Positions 47,904 to 56,032 of a stretch of DNA of 64,000 bases are shown in pieces. Below the pieces are notes generated by a model. It searched no databases, had not been told where the DNA came from, and saw only the letters and a list, made by a program, of their open reading frames with translations. The DNA is from Streptomyces sp. CB00316 (GTDB taxonomy: Bacteria; Actinomycetota; Actinomycetes; Streptomycetales; Streptomycetaceae): the NCBI RefSeq assembly GCF_001905595.1, contig NZ_LIXI01000003.1, positions 558,001 through 622,000 of the forward strand, read 5' to 3'. A program made the position numbers and the translations under genes. The stretch's first letter is position 1. Each line of letters opens with the position of its first letter.

Positions 47904-48826
47904 CGGGGAGGAGACCGGACATGGCACGGACGAGAGATGTCACGACGGACGGGAAGCGCTGCATGGCGGAGGTACCGGAGGGGAGGAGTCGCACGCAGGG
48001 AACACCGGACGTGGTCCGGGCGGAACGGCTCAGCTTCGGCTATCCGGGGCGCGAGGTGCTGCGCGGGATCGACCTGAGCATCGGAGCGGGCGAACTCGTC
48101 GCCCTCATCGGCCTGAACGGCTGCGGCAAGAGCACCTTCCTCAGGCTCGCCGCCGGACTGCTCACCCCCAGCGACGGCCGGGTCCTGCTCGACGGGGACG
48201 AGGCGGCGCGCCTGCCCAGACGGGCCGCCGCCCGACGCGTGGCGCTGCTCCACCAGTCAGCCCCGGCCGTACCGGCCCTGACCGTACGGCAATTGGTCCG
48301 CCAGGGCCGTTACGCCACCCGGGGGCCGCTCGGGATGCTGCGGGACGGCGACGACGAGGTGACGGCCCGGGCCCTCGCGGACGTCGGCGTCACCGGCTGG
48401 GCGGACCGGCCGGTGGACGCGCTGTCCGGCGGCGAGCGGCAACGGGTCCGGCTGGCGATGGCGCTGGCCCAGGACGCCCCGGTCCTCTTCCTGGACGAGC
48501 CCACCACCTATCTCGACCTGCGGCACCAACTGGAGGTGCTCCAGACCGTCGTACGGCTGCGCGCCGAGCGGCGGCTCACGGTGGTGATGGTGCTGCACGA
48601 CCTCAACCACGCGGCACGGTTCGCCGACCGCATCGTGGCGCTGCGCGAGGGGCGCATCGCCGCGGACGGCCCGCCCGGAGAGGTGGTCACGGAGCGGCTG
48701 CTGGCCGAAGTGCTGGGTGTCCAGGGGCGGGTGGGGCTCGACTCCGAGGGCGGCTGGCCCGTCTGTTACCCAGATCACCCTCTCGATCCGCTCCAGCTAT
48801 TGCGGAATGAAAATCATATTCATTAG
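47900..48826 (+). CDS. ABC importer ATPase of the metal-chelate system (308 aa)
   Basis: The ATG at 47900 overlaps the previous stop (ATGA). The N-terminal extension of about 40 residues is polar. Motifs: Walker A GLNGCGKST (71-79), signature LSGGERQR (near 174), Walker B VLFLDEPTTYLDL (near 194) and switch His in MVLHDLNHA. It completes the importer. Its last codons run into the candidate Zur box at 48806-48824 that heads the RiPP locus, so the two transcription units touch and read-through is possible. Confidence 0.92.
   Translation: MTGRRPDMARTRDVTTDGKRCMAEVPEGRSRTQGTPDVVRAERLSFGYPGREVLRGIDLSIGAGELVALIGLNGCGKSTFLRLAAGLLTPSDGRVLLDGDEAARLPRRAAARRVALLHQSAPAVPALTVRQLVRQGRYATRGPLGMLRDGDDEVTARALADVGVTGWADRPVDALSGGERQRVRLAMALAQDAPVLFLDEPTTYLDLRHQLEVLQTVVRLRAERRLTVVMVLHDLNHAARFADRIVALREGRIAADGPPGEVVTERLLAEVLGVQGRVGLDSEGGWPVCYPDHPLDPLQLLRNENHIH
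48806..48824 (+). promoter_or_regulatory. Candidate Zur box upstream of the RiPP precursor
   Basis: AATGAA (48806-48811) and TTCATT (48819-48824) form a perfect inverted repeat about a 7-base centre in a locally AT-rich patch (aatgaaaatcatattcatt). It resembles the other candidate boxes in this window. It overlaps the end of the importer ATPase gene and lies 70 bp before the precursor start. Confidence 0.7.
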
Positions 48827-48893
48827 TGTCTGTGGTGCGGCAAAGAACGGCGTCGCAACCATCACCAACCGATCCGAATGGAGGCTTCAACTC

Positions 48894-49028
48894 ATGGAGC
48901 ACAACAAGGTGTTCAGCCCGATCGCCGACCAGGGTCAGCTCGCCCACCTCTCCGCCACCCACTCGAACGCCCTTGTCGAGAACCCCTTCGACGACGCCGT
49001 CGAGGCCGACACCGCGGACGAGAAGTAG
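48894..49028 (+). CDS. Azol(in)e RiPP precursor peptide (44 aa)
   Basis: The ATG at 48894 follows GGAGGCTTCAACTC. The 44-residue peptide has no Cys. It has Ser8, Ser20, Thr22, Ser24 and Thr40, and His at 3, 18 and 23. The segment AHLSATHSNAL (17-27) concentrates the cyclisable residues between two His, and the C-terminal third is acidic (NPFDDAVEADTADEK). It lies at the head of a cluster with a leader-binding protein, YcaO and a dehydrogenase, so it is very probably the substrate. The boundary between leader, core and a possible follower cannot be fixed from one sequence. Confidence 0.8.
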   Translation: MEHNKVFSPIADQGQLAHLSATHSNALVENPFDDAVEADTADEK

Positions 49029-49066
49029 GCGGCACCTGCCGCTGAGGCAGGCTCCCGCTCCTCGCG

Positions 49067-49106
49067 GGGCGGGCCCGTCCGGGTGAACTCCCGGACGGGC
49101 CCGCCC
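49067..49106 (+). terminator. Strong hairpin between precursor and modification genes
   Basis: A 17-bp perfect stem (49067-49083 with 49090-49106) and a 6-base loop, 38 bp after the precursor stop. It probably acts as a partial terminator so that precursor mRNA exceeds that of the enzymes, as in many RiPP operons. Confidence 0.85.
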
Positions 49107-49154
49107 TGTTCGCACCACCCGCGCACCCCCGTACGACGCCCCTCGGAGGCCCCC

Positions 49155-49994
49155 GTGAACCGCAGCCGACTCGCTCCCGGAGCCGGGATCGTCACCGCCC
49201 CCGGTGGCCGGCCCGTACTCCGCACCTCCGACGGGGAGTTCCTGCGCATCGATACCGGCCGCGTCGGTACGGGGGAGCTGATCGACCGGCTGACCGAGGG
49301 GGAGGGGCCGGTGCCATCGGCTGAACTCGACGATCTGATAGCGGTGTTCGAGGAGGCCGGGCACGCGGTGACCGGACCCCGCCGCCTACCGCTCACCGGA
49401 CGGACTGTCCACCTCCTGGGCGACCCCGTACTCACCGGCCCGCTCGCCCGCTTCGCCGCGGCCGAAGGGGCCGAGGTCCACCCCGCCACCGCCGATGACA
49501 TGGCCGGACTCGCGGGTCAGCGGGACACCGCCGTGGTCTGGTGCCTCGACTCGCCCGTCCCCGAAGGGCTCTGGGACGAAGCCGACCGCCTGCCCGCCCG
49601 GCACACCGCCTGGCTGCGCTGCCACCGCGAAGGCGCCCACACCTGGACCGAGCCCCTCGCCTCCGCCCCCGGAGACGTCACCGCCGCCCATGTCCGCCTG
49701 CGCAGACTCGCCGCCACCGCCGCCCACCGCGAACTCGCCGCCTACTGGGCGGGCCACCGCACCCCCGACACCGGACCGCACCCCACCGAGCCGGCGGCCG
49801 CCCTGATCGCCGCACTCCTCACCGCCGACCTGATCGCTTGGGCGAGCGGCGAGCCGCGCCGGGGAACCGGCCTCCCCGCCCGCCGCCGGCTGCGCCGGAT
49901 CGACCTGCGCGACCTGACCGTCACCGAGCACCCGGTGCTCCCCGTGCCGGAGGTCGCCCCGCTGCCCGCCCCCGCCGCGCGGACGACCCCGTGA
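49155..49994 (+). CDS. TOMM leader-binding E1-like partner protein (279 aa)
   Basis: I choose GTG 49155 because CGGAGG lies upstream. The N-terminal 80 residues (LRTSDGEFLRIDTGRVG, ELIDRLTEGEG) look like the RRE-type winged helix that grips leader peptides. The middle resembles the ThiF/E1-like fold without a nucleotide loop, and RCHREGAHTWTEPL sits where ocin-ThiF proteins have their C-terminal Cys motif. Such proteins bring the precursor to YcaO. The stop overlaps the next start (GTGA). It is shorter than typical E1-like partners, and the zinc-binding Cys tetrad is not complete. Confidence 0.7.
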   Translation: MNRSRLAPGAGIVTAPGGRPVLRTSDGEFLRIDTGRVGTGELIDRLTEGEGPVPSAELDDLIAVFEEAGHAVTGPRRLPLTGRTVHLLGDPVLTGPLARFAAAEGAEVHPATADDMAGLAGQRDTAVVWCLDSPVPEGLWDEADRLPARHTAWLRCHREGAHTWTEPLASAPGDVTAAHVRLRRLAATAAHRELAAYWAGHRTPDTGPHPTEPAAALIAALLTADLIAWASGEPRRGTGLPARRRLRRIDLRDLTVTEHPVLPVPEVAPLPAPAARTTP

Positions 49995-51541
49995 TCACCA
50001 CGGCGAACACCACGACCGTGTACGTCCCCGCCCCCGACGGCACCCCGCTCGCCACCGACCTCTGCCTGCCCGACGCACCGGGCCCCCACCCCGCCGTCGT
50101 CATCCGCACCCCTTACGGCCGCACCGCCCACCGCGCCGAGCTGCGCGGCTGGGCGGCTCACGGGTTCGCCGCCCTCGCCCAGGACGTACGAGGCCGGCAC
50201 GGATCGCCGGGACCGTGGCACCCCTACCGGGACCACGAGGAGAGCGACGGCGCCGCGACCGTGGCCTGGGTGCGCGAGCAGGCGTGGAGCGGCGGCCCGG
50301 TCGTCGCCGTAGGTTCCTCCTACGCCGCCCACTGCGCCCTCGTCGCCGCGCTCGGCCCGCGCGGCGACGGCCGGCCGGACGCCGTCATCGCCGCAGTCCC
50401 CGCTCTCGGCCTCGCCGACACCGCCCGCGAACCCGCAGGGCCCGAACGGCTCCGGGCCCGCGCCGGCTGGTGGGCCGCGCACGGCGACCGATCCGACTCC
50501 GCCCCCGACGCGCTGGCCCGTGCCCTCGCCGACGACCCCCGGCTGCTGGAACACCTCCCGGTCGCCCGGCTGGCCGACCGCCTGGGCCGAGCCCTGCCCT
50601 CCTGGCCCGGGCTCTGGGACGATCGCCCGCGCGGCCGGATCGTCCGGCGCGCCTCCGCCTCCCGCCTCCCGCTCCTCGCCGTCGGCGGCACCCACGACCC
50701 CTTCGCCGAGGACACCGTGGCGCTGTGGCGCGGCTGGGGCGGAGCCGCACGCCTGCTGCTCGGCCCCTGGGGCCACCGCCTCACCGCGGACCGTCCCGCC
50801 ATCGCCGCCGACCGCGTCAACCTCGGTGCGCTGTACGTACGGTGGGCCCGCGCCGCCCTCGCCGGACGGCTGGAGCCCGAGCGGCGCGGGGTCATCACCC
50901 TGGGGGGCAGCGGCCGTTGGCACGGCGTACGGCACGGCGACGCCGCACCAGGGCCGGTGGAGTCCTCGACACGCACCACCACCTGGCCCTTCGACGCCCG
51001 CACCGGCCTGCGGCTGCTGCACGGAGCCGAGTTCACCGCAGACCCGGCCCGCCCCGTCCGCTCCGACGACCTGGCCGTCCCGGCCGGCACCACCCCCGCC
51101 GACCGCTGCCTCCTCCTCTCCCCGCCCCTGCCCCGCCCGCTCGACCTGGCCGGGCCCGCCACCGCCCGGCTCCACGCCACCGCCGACACCCCCGCCGCCG
51201 ACTGGGCCGTACGGGTCACCGCGCTCGACCCGGCCGGCCGGGCGGAGCCGCTCGCGTTCGGCATCGTCCGGCGCGCCGACCCGCCCGGGGAGGCCGTGGA
51301 GATCACCGTGCCGCTCGGCACACTGGGCCGTCGGCTGCCCGCCGGGACGAGGCTCCGCACAGAGATCGCCGGACACCACTTCCCGGCCCACGCCCGCAAC
51401 CCGCACACCGGCGAGAACCCGGTGACCGCCACCCGCCTCGCCCCGTCCCGCAGAGCCGTCACGGCCCGGGGGAGCGCCCTGCACCTGACCGTTGTCGCCC
51501 GGCGTCGTTACGTCGAGCCCGTACCGGAGATATGCCGTTGA
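49991..51541 (+). CDS. CocE/NonD-type alpha/beta hydrolase (S15 peptidase family, 516 aa)
   Basis: The GTG at 49991 overlaps the previous stop. The N-terminal domain is the X-Pro dipeptidyl-peptidase/cocaine esterase fold: YVPAPDGTPLATDLCLPDAP, nucleophile Ser in AVGSSYAAHC (family GxSYxG), Asp in GGTHDPF and His in GPWGHRL. The C-terminal part (from about residue 330) is the jelly-roll galactose-binding-like domain. There is no signal peptide, so it acts in the cytoplasm. Inside a RiPP operon the best guess is leader or follower removal, or hydrolysis of a modified intermediate; this is inference. Confidence 0.85.
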   Translation: MITTANTTTVYVPAPDGTPLATDLCLPDAPGPHPAVVIRTPYGRTAHRAELRGWAAHGFAALAQDVRGRHGSPGPWHPYRDHEESDGAATVAWVREQAWSGGPVVAVGSSYAAHCALVAALGPRGDGRPDAVIAAVPALGLADTAREPAGPERLRARAGWWAAHGDRSDSAPDALARALADDPRLLEHLPVARLADRLGRALPSWPGLWDDRPRGRIVRRASASRLPLLAVGGTHDPFAEDTVALWRGWGGAARLLLGPWGHRLTADRPAIAADRVNLGALYVRWARAALAGRLEPERRGVITLGGSGRWHGVRHGDAAPGPVESSTRTTTWPFDARTGLRLLHGAEFTADPARPVRSDDLAVPAGTTPADRCLLLSPPLPRPLDLAGPATARLHATADTPAADWAVRVTALDPAGRAEPLAFGIVRRADPPGEAVEITVPLGTLGRRLPAGTRLRTEIAGHHFPAHARNPHTGENPVTATRLAPSRRAVTARGSALHLTVVARRRYVEPVPEICR

Positions 51542-52905
51542 CCAGCACCTTGCCCATCGAAGCCCTGGTCGACCCCGTGTGCGGGCTGATCCGCGGTGTC
51601 GAGCCCGTCGAGCACCCGGCGGGCGCCCCGCCCCGCTACACCGCGATGACCGCCGAGGTCGCCGACGCCCGACGCCTCGGCGCCTGGCCCGCCGACCGGG
51701 TCTCGCTCGGCACCACCTTCGGGGACCCCCAAGGCGCCTGGATCGCCGCCGTCGCCGAGGCCGTCGAACGCTACTGCGGCAACCGCGTCCCCCCGCCCGG
51801 CCACCCCGACGCACCCCGCAGGGCCACGGCCGCCGAGCTGGCGGCGGAGGGGCTGCGGCTGTACGGGCCCGGGGCGGTGCCCACGTACGCCTCCTGGCAG
51901 CACGAGCGCCCACGCTTCCCGTACGCCGAACTCACCCCCGACACACCGGCACTCTGGACACCGGGCACGGAGGACGGGCAGCCCTGCTGGGCACCGGTCT
52001 CCCTCACCCACCTCAACTGGAGGCAGGGCGAGCTGCGTTCGCTGCCTCGCACCCACCACCTCAACTACGCGGGCATAGCCACCGGCCAGGGTTTCGACGA
52101 CGCCGTCGAGCGCGGGCTGCTCGAAGTCGTCGAACGCGATGCCCTGGAGCTGTGGTGGCACCTGGACGGACCCACCCGGGGCATCGACCCGGCGAGCGTG
52201 CCCGGCCTCACCGAGGACCTGGCGGGTGCCGAACTGGACGTCCATATCGTGGAGATGCCCTCCGAGTTCGCACCCTGCGTGGCCGCCCTGGTCCACGATC
52301 CCCGGCGCGGCATCCACGCCGCCGGGTTCGCCTGCCGGTACGACCCGGCGGAGGCGGCTCGCAAGGCGGTGCTGGAGGCGGTGCACACCTGGGTGTTCAC
52401 ACAGGGCGCGGTGGACGCCGACGGCTGGGTCCACCGCTCCGTGGAGGCCGGACTCTTCGCGCGGGGCCTCTACCTGGACCACCGGGCCGACCGGCGTTAT
52501 CTCGACGACTGCGGACCGCAGTTCGCCGCCGTACGGGACCTCGGCGCCCACGTACAGGTCTGGCTCGACGACCGGATGACCCCGCTGGCCCGACGCTTCA
52601 CCGAACCCGCCGGGGGCGTCGTCCCCGTCACCGAGATCGCGCCCGGCAGCCGCTGGGCCCTGGATGCCGCGCTCTCCGCCGGTGGCCACCGCGTGATCAC
52701 GGCCGACCTGACCACGGAAGACATCGCCGAGACCCCGCTGCGCGTCGCCCGTGTCCTGGTCTCCGGCCTGATCCCCAACGCCCCTGCCGCCTTCGCCTAC
52801 TTCGGCTGCCCGCGCTTCGCCGAGGCCGCGCTCGACCGGGGCTGGCGGGCCCAACCTCCTATCGGACCGGCGGATTTCACCCTCGCACCGCCGCCGCACA
52901 TGTGA
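51532..52905 (+). CDS. YcaO cyclodehydratase (457 aa)
   Basis: The ATG at 51532 overlaps the hydrolase gene by 10 nt. It is a full-length YcaO: DRVSLGTTFGDPQGAWIAAV, then AEAVERYCGN (Mg/ATP Glu residues), GLLEVVERDALELWWH, and RKAVLEAVHTW near residue 280. YcaO enzymes use ATP to turn Ser, Thr or Cys of a peptide into azolines. The C-terminus ends LAPPPHM, a proline-rich end that only partly fits the PxPxP motif of azoline-forming YcaOs. With the leader-binding protein and dehydrogenase it makes a standard azole synthetase. Confidence 0.92.
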   Translation: MPLTSTLPIEALVDPVCGLIRGVEPVEHPAGAPPRYTAMTAEVADARRLGAWPADRVSLGTTFGDPQGAWIAAVAEAVERYCGNRVPPPGHPDAPRRATAAELAAEGLRLYGPGAVPTYASWQHERPRFPYAELTPDTPALWTPGTEDGQPCWAPVSLTHLNWRQGELRSLPRTHHLNYAGIATGQGFDDAVERGLLEVVERDALELWWHLDGPTRGIDPASVPGLTEDLAGAELDVHIVEMPSEFAPCVAALVHDPRRGIHAAGFACRYDPAEAARKAVLEAVHTWVFTQGAVDADGWVHRSVEAGLFARGLYLDHRADRRYLDDCGPQFAAVRDLGAHVQVWLDDRMTPLARRFTEPAGGVVPVTEIAPGSRWALDAALSAGGHRVITADLTTEDIAETPLRVARVLVSGLIPNAPAAFAYFGCPRFAEAALDRGWRAQPPIGPADFTLAPPPHM

Positions 52906-52919
52906 AGGAGCGCGTTCCC

Positions 52920-54272
52920 ATGACCCAGGCTCCTCCCGCAGCCTCCGGCCTCCTGAGCCGAGCGCTGGCCGACGCCAGATCACCCCGGGTGCCGCGCACC
53001 GTCCCGTACCTGCCGGAGCGCGCCTTCCCGTGGGGCGGCCCGGGGCTGCACCCGGCCGGGGCCGGGGGAGGGGTGGATCTGGACCGTGTTCTGCAGCTGT
53101 CCCTCGCCGCGCCCCGGAACTCAGGTGGCCGACTGCGTCCCGTAGCCTCGGCGGGCGCTCTGCATCCCGTACGGGCTCACCTGCTCGTCGGCCCCGGCTG
53201 CACGCTGCCGCCCGGGCGCTATGCCTACGACCCGCGCGCCCACCGTGCCCACCCGCGCGGCCGGGCCGCCGCCGACGCGCCCCCGGGAGCCGTCGTCGTC
53301 CTCACCGTGACGGTCGCCCGTACGGTCGCGCACTACGGGCACCGCGCCTGGCCGCTGCTTCTGCTGGACGCCGGTCACGCGGCGGCCGCCTTGGCGCTCG
53401 CCGCTGCCCCGGGTGATGTACGGGTCTGTCTCGACGCGGACGGCGAGGAGCTCGCCACGGCGGCGGGACTGCCCCGCGCGGCAGATCGGCAGGCCCGATG
53501 GCCCGGCGTCGAACCCGAACTCCCGCTCGCGGCGGTATGGCTGCCGTCCACACCTGGGCCCCTCCCCTCAACTGACCCGCTCACTGCCTGGGCAGCCCTC
53601 CCCTGTACCTTCGCCCCCATCCCGCAACCGGGTGCCGGCAACGCCCCGCCCCGCGAACTGGCCGCTGCCCGGCACCTGTTGACGTACCTGGCGACCAGGG
53701 CGGACGCCACCTGGCACCCGGCCGCCCGCCCCGCCCCGGTGACGGACGACACGCTCCGCACACGAAGGAGTGCCGCCCCCTCCGACCTCGCGCACCCGCC
53801 CGCCCCGGAACTACTGCCCCAGGTCCTGGCCACCGCCGAGGGCGCCCGGCCGGACGGCCCCGGCTGGGCCGCAGCGGTCGGCGGCGACACCCCGGGGCTC
53901 CTCACGACCGCCGGCATCCTCGCCTCCGGCGACGCGCGCCCCACCCTCGCCCGCTGGGCGGCGGGCCAGCGGTGGATCGGCACGGCAGGCGCGGTGCTGG
54001 TCGCCCACGGCTGCCCCGCCGACGCCCCGCCTGCTCAGATCCGCGGCAGCCACCTCACCGCCGGTTACGCCGCCGGGGTCGCCCAGGCCCACGCCACCGC
54101 GCTCGGGCTCCGATCACGCCCCATCGGTTCCTGGCAGCAGGCCGACCTCGGCGCCGCGCTCGGCGACGCCCCCGGACACGACTGGATCGTCCATGGCCTC
54201 GCTCTCGCCGGGCCGGCCGATCCCACACCCTCCGCCCCACCGCCCCCCTCGGGCAAGGAAGAACGCCCATGA
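52920..54272 (+). CDS. SagB-type FMN azoline dehydrogenase, two nitroreductase-like domains (450 aa)
   Basis: The ATG at 52920 follows GAAGGAG. Two nitroreductase-like halves are visible. The first has RNSGGRLRPVASAGALHPVR (the FMN-contacting RxxxSAGALHP pattern), and the second starts near residue 270 and contains GQRWIGTAGAVLVAHG and GYAAGVAQAHATALGL. Proteins of this type oxidise azolines to azoles with FMN. It is followed with a 4-nt overlap by the first exporter. Confidence 0.85.
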   Translation: MTQAPPAASGLLSRALADARSPRVPRTVPYLPERAFPWGGPGLHPAGAGGGVDLDRVLQLSLAAPRNSGGRLRPVASAGALHPVRAHLLVGPGCTLPPGRYAYDPRAHRAHPRGRAAADAPPGAVVVLTVTVARTVAHYGHRAWPLLLLDAGHAAAALALAAAPGDVRVCLDADGEELATAAGLPRAADRQARWPGVEPELPLAAVWLPSTPGPLPSTDPLTAWAALPCTFAPIPQPGAGNAPPRELAAARHLLTYLATRADATWHPAARPAPVTDDTLRTRRSAAPSDLAHPPAPELLPQVLATAEGARPDGPGWAAAVGGDTPGLLTTAGILASGDARPTLARWAAGQRWIGTAGAVLVAHGCPADAPPAQIRGSHLTAGYAAGVAQAHATALGLRSRPIGSWQQADLGAALGDAPGHDWIVHGLALAGPADPTPSAPPPPSGKEERP

Positions 54273-56032
54273 TGCTCCACCCCGAACTCCTGCGTGCCGC
54301 CCGCACCGCCCGCCGTCCCCTCGGCGGCGCGACCGCGCTGCTCGCCGCGGTCACCCTCACCCACCTCGCGCAAGCCGTGCTGCTCGCCGTCGTCCTCTCC
54401 CGGATCGCCCAGCAAGACACGTCCGGCCTGACGCCGTTCCTCCTCTCCGTGCTCGCCGTCGTCCTCGTCCGCGCCGCGCTCGGCCGGGTCCAGCGGCTGA
54501 CCGCCGTCACAGCGGGTGCCGCCGTCCGGATCCGGCTCCGCGACACCCTCCTGTCCCGCCTCGGCGAACTCGGGCCCACCGCGATCACCGGTGCGCGGGC
54601 CGGAGCCGTACGCGCCACGCTCGTGGACGGCGTCGAGGGCGTGGACGCGTACGTCTCCCGCTACCTCCCCCAGGCGCTCATCACCTCCGCCGTCCCGCCC
54701 CTCCTGCTCGTCGCCGTCGCGCTCATCGAGCCGTACGCCGCGCTCGCACTCGGCCTGGCCCTGCTGCTCGCACTCTTCGGTCCGCGCGGGTGGGACCGGC
54801 TGCTCGCCCGTCGGGGCAAGGAGCACTGGGACTCCTACGAAGCCCTCGCCGCCGACTACCTCGAGGCTCTGCAGGGCATGGCCACCCTGCGCGCGGCCGG
54901 CGCGGTGGGCCGCGTACGGGACCGTCTGGAGAGGCGGTCGGCGGCGCTGCACCGTGCGACCGTCGCCAAACTCCGGGTCTCGCTCGTCGACACCGGCCTC
55001 ACCGACCTCGCCGTCCAGGGCGGCACCGCCGCCGCCGTCCTGGTGGCGTGCTCCTCGGCGGCCACCGGACGCACCGCCGCGACCGGGACGTACCTCCTGC
55101 TCATGCTCGCCTCCGAGTGCTTCCGCCCCATCCGCGACCTCTCCCGCGAATGGCACGCCGGCTACCTCGGGGTCTCCGCCGCCGACGGGATCGCCGCCCT
55201 GCGCACCGCCGAGCAGGCCGTCGCCGACCGGGGGACGGTGGAGGCCCGCTGGGACACCGCCCCCGAAATCCGTTTCGCGGACGTCCACTTCACCCACCCG
55301 ACGAGCGAGCGCCCCGCCCTGGACGGCGTCACCTTCACCGCACCCGCCGGGCGGACGACGGCGATCGTCGGGCCCTCCGGTGCCGGGAAGTCGACCCTGC
55401 TGAGCCTGCTGCTGCGCCAGCGCGACCCCGACAGCGGGCGCGTCACGATCGCGGGTACCGAGACCGCCGCGTACACCCTCGCCTCGCTGAGGTGGGGGAT
55501 CGCCGTCGTCTCCCAGGAGACATACCTCTTCCATGCCACGATCGCCGAGAACCTGCGCATCGCCCGGCCGGACGCCACCGACGTACAGCTGCGGGCCGCC
55601 GCCCGGGCGGCGGGCATCCACCAGGAGATCACCGCCTTCCCCAAGGGGTACGACACCCTCGTCGGCGAACGCGGCGCCACGCTCTCCGGCGGCCAGCGCC
55701 AACGGCTCGCCCTGGCCCGCGCCCTCCTCGCCGACGCACCGGTCCTGATCCTGGACGAGGCCACCAGCGCGGTGGACGAGCGGGGAGAGGCCCGGATCGT
55801 CCGGGAGCTGCCGGCGGCGAGCCGGGGCCGTACCTGCCTCGTCGTCGCCCACCGGCTCGACGCCGTACGCCACGCCGACCACATCGTCGTCCTCGACGGC
55901 GGCCGGGTCGAGGCGTCCGGCGACCACAGCGGACTGCTGGCTGGCGGCGGCGTGTACGCCACGCTCGTCGCGTCGGGCCGCACCGCCCATGAGCAAGCGG
56001 GCCGCACCGCCCAGGAGGAGCACGCCGCATGA
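54269..56032 (+). CDS. Fused ABC exporter, CydD/type-1 class (587 aa)
   Basis: An N-terminal type-1 exporter membrane domain with six hydrophobic segments (residues about 20-300) is joined to an ATPase domain. It has Walker A GPSGAGKST, signature LSGGQRQR, Walker B VLILDEATSAVD and the switch His in VVAHRLDAV. The ATG overlaps the dehydrogenase stop (ATGA), and GGAAG lies before it. Together with the next gene it should form a heterodimer that exports the RiPP product. No C39 peptidase domain is attached, so it does not cut the leader. Confidence 0.92.
   Translation: MMLHPELLRAARTARRPLGGATALLAAVTLTHLAQAVLLAVVLSRIAQQDTSGLTPFLLSVLAVVLVRAALGRVQRLTAVTAGAAVRIRLRDTLLSRLGELGPTAITGARAGAVRATLVDGVEGVDAYVSRYLPQALITSAVPPLLLVAVALIEPYAALALGLALLLALFGPRGWDRLLARRGKEHWDSYEALAADYLEALQGMATLRAAGAVGRVRDRLERRSAALHRATVAKLRVSLVDTGLTDLAVQGGTAAAVLVACSSAATGRTAATGTYLLLMLASECFRPIRDLSREWHAGYLGVSAADGIAALRTAEQAVADRGTVEARWDTAPEIRFADVHFTHPTSERPALDGVTFTAPAGRTTAIVGPSGAGKSTLLSLLLRQRDPDSGRVTIAGTETAAYTLASLRWGIAVVSQETYLFHATIAENLRIARPDATDVQLRAAARAAGIHQEITAFPKGYDTLVGERGATLSGGQRQRLALARALLADAPVLILDEATSAVDERGEARIVRELPAASRGRTCLVVAHRLDAVRHADHIVVLDGGRVEASGDHSGLLAGGGVYATLVASGRTAHEQAGRTAQEEHAA

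Noticed and set aside
49742..51913. 723-codon minus-strand frame opposite the S15 hydrolase and YcaO genes
   Set aside because: Low-complexity Gly/Arg/Val text with no motif; the plus-strand genes overlap one another in operon style.
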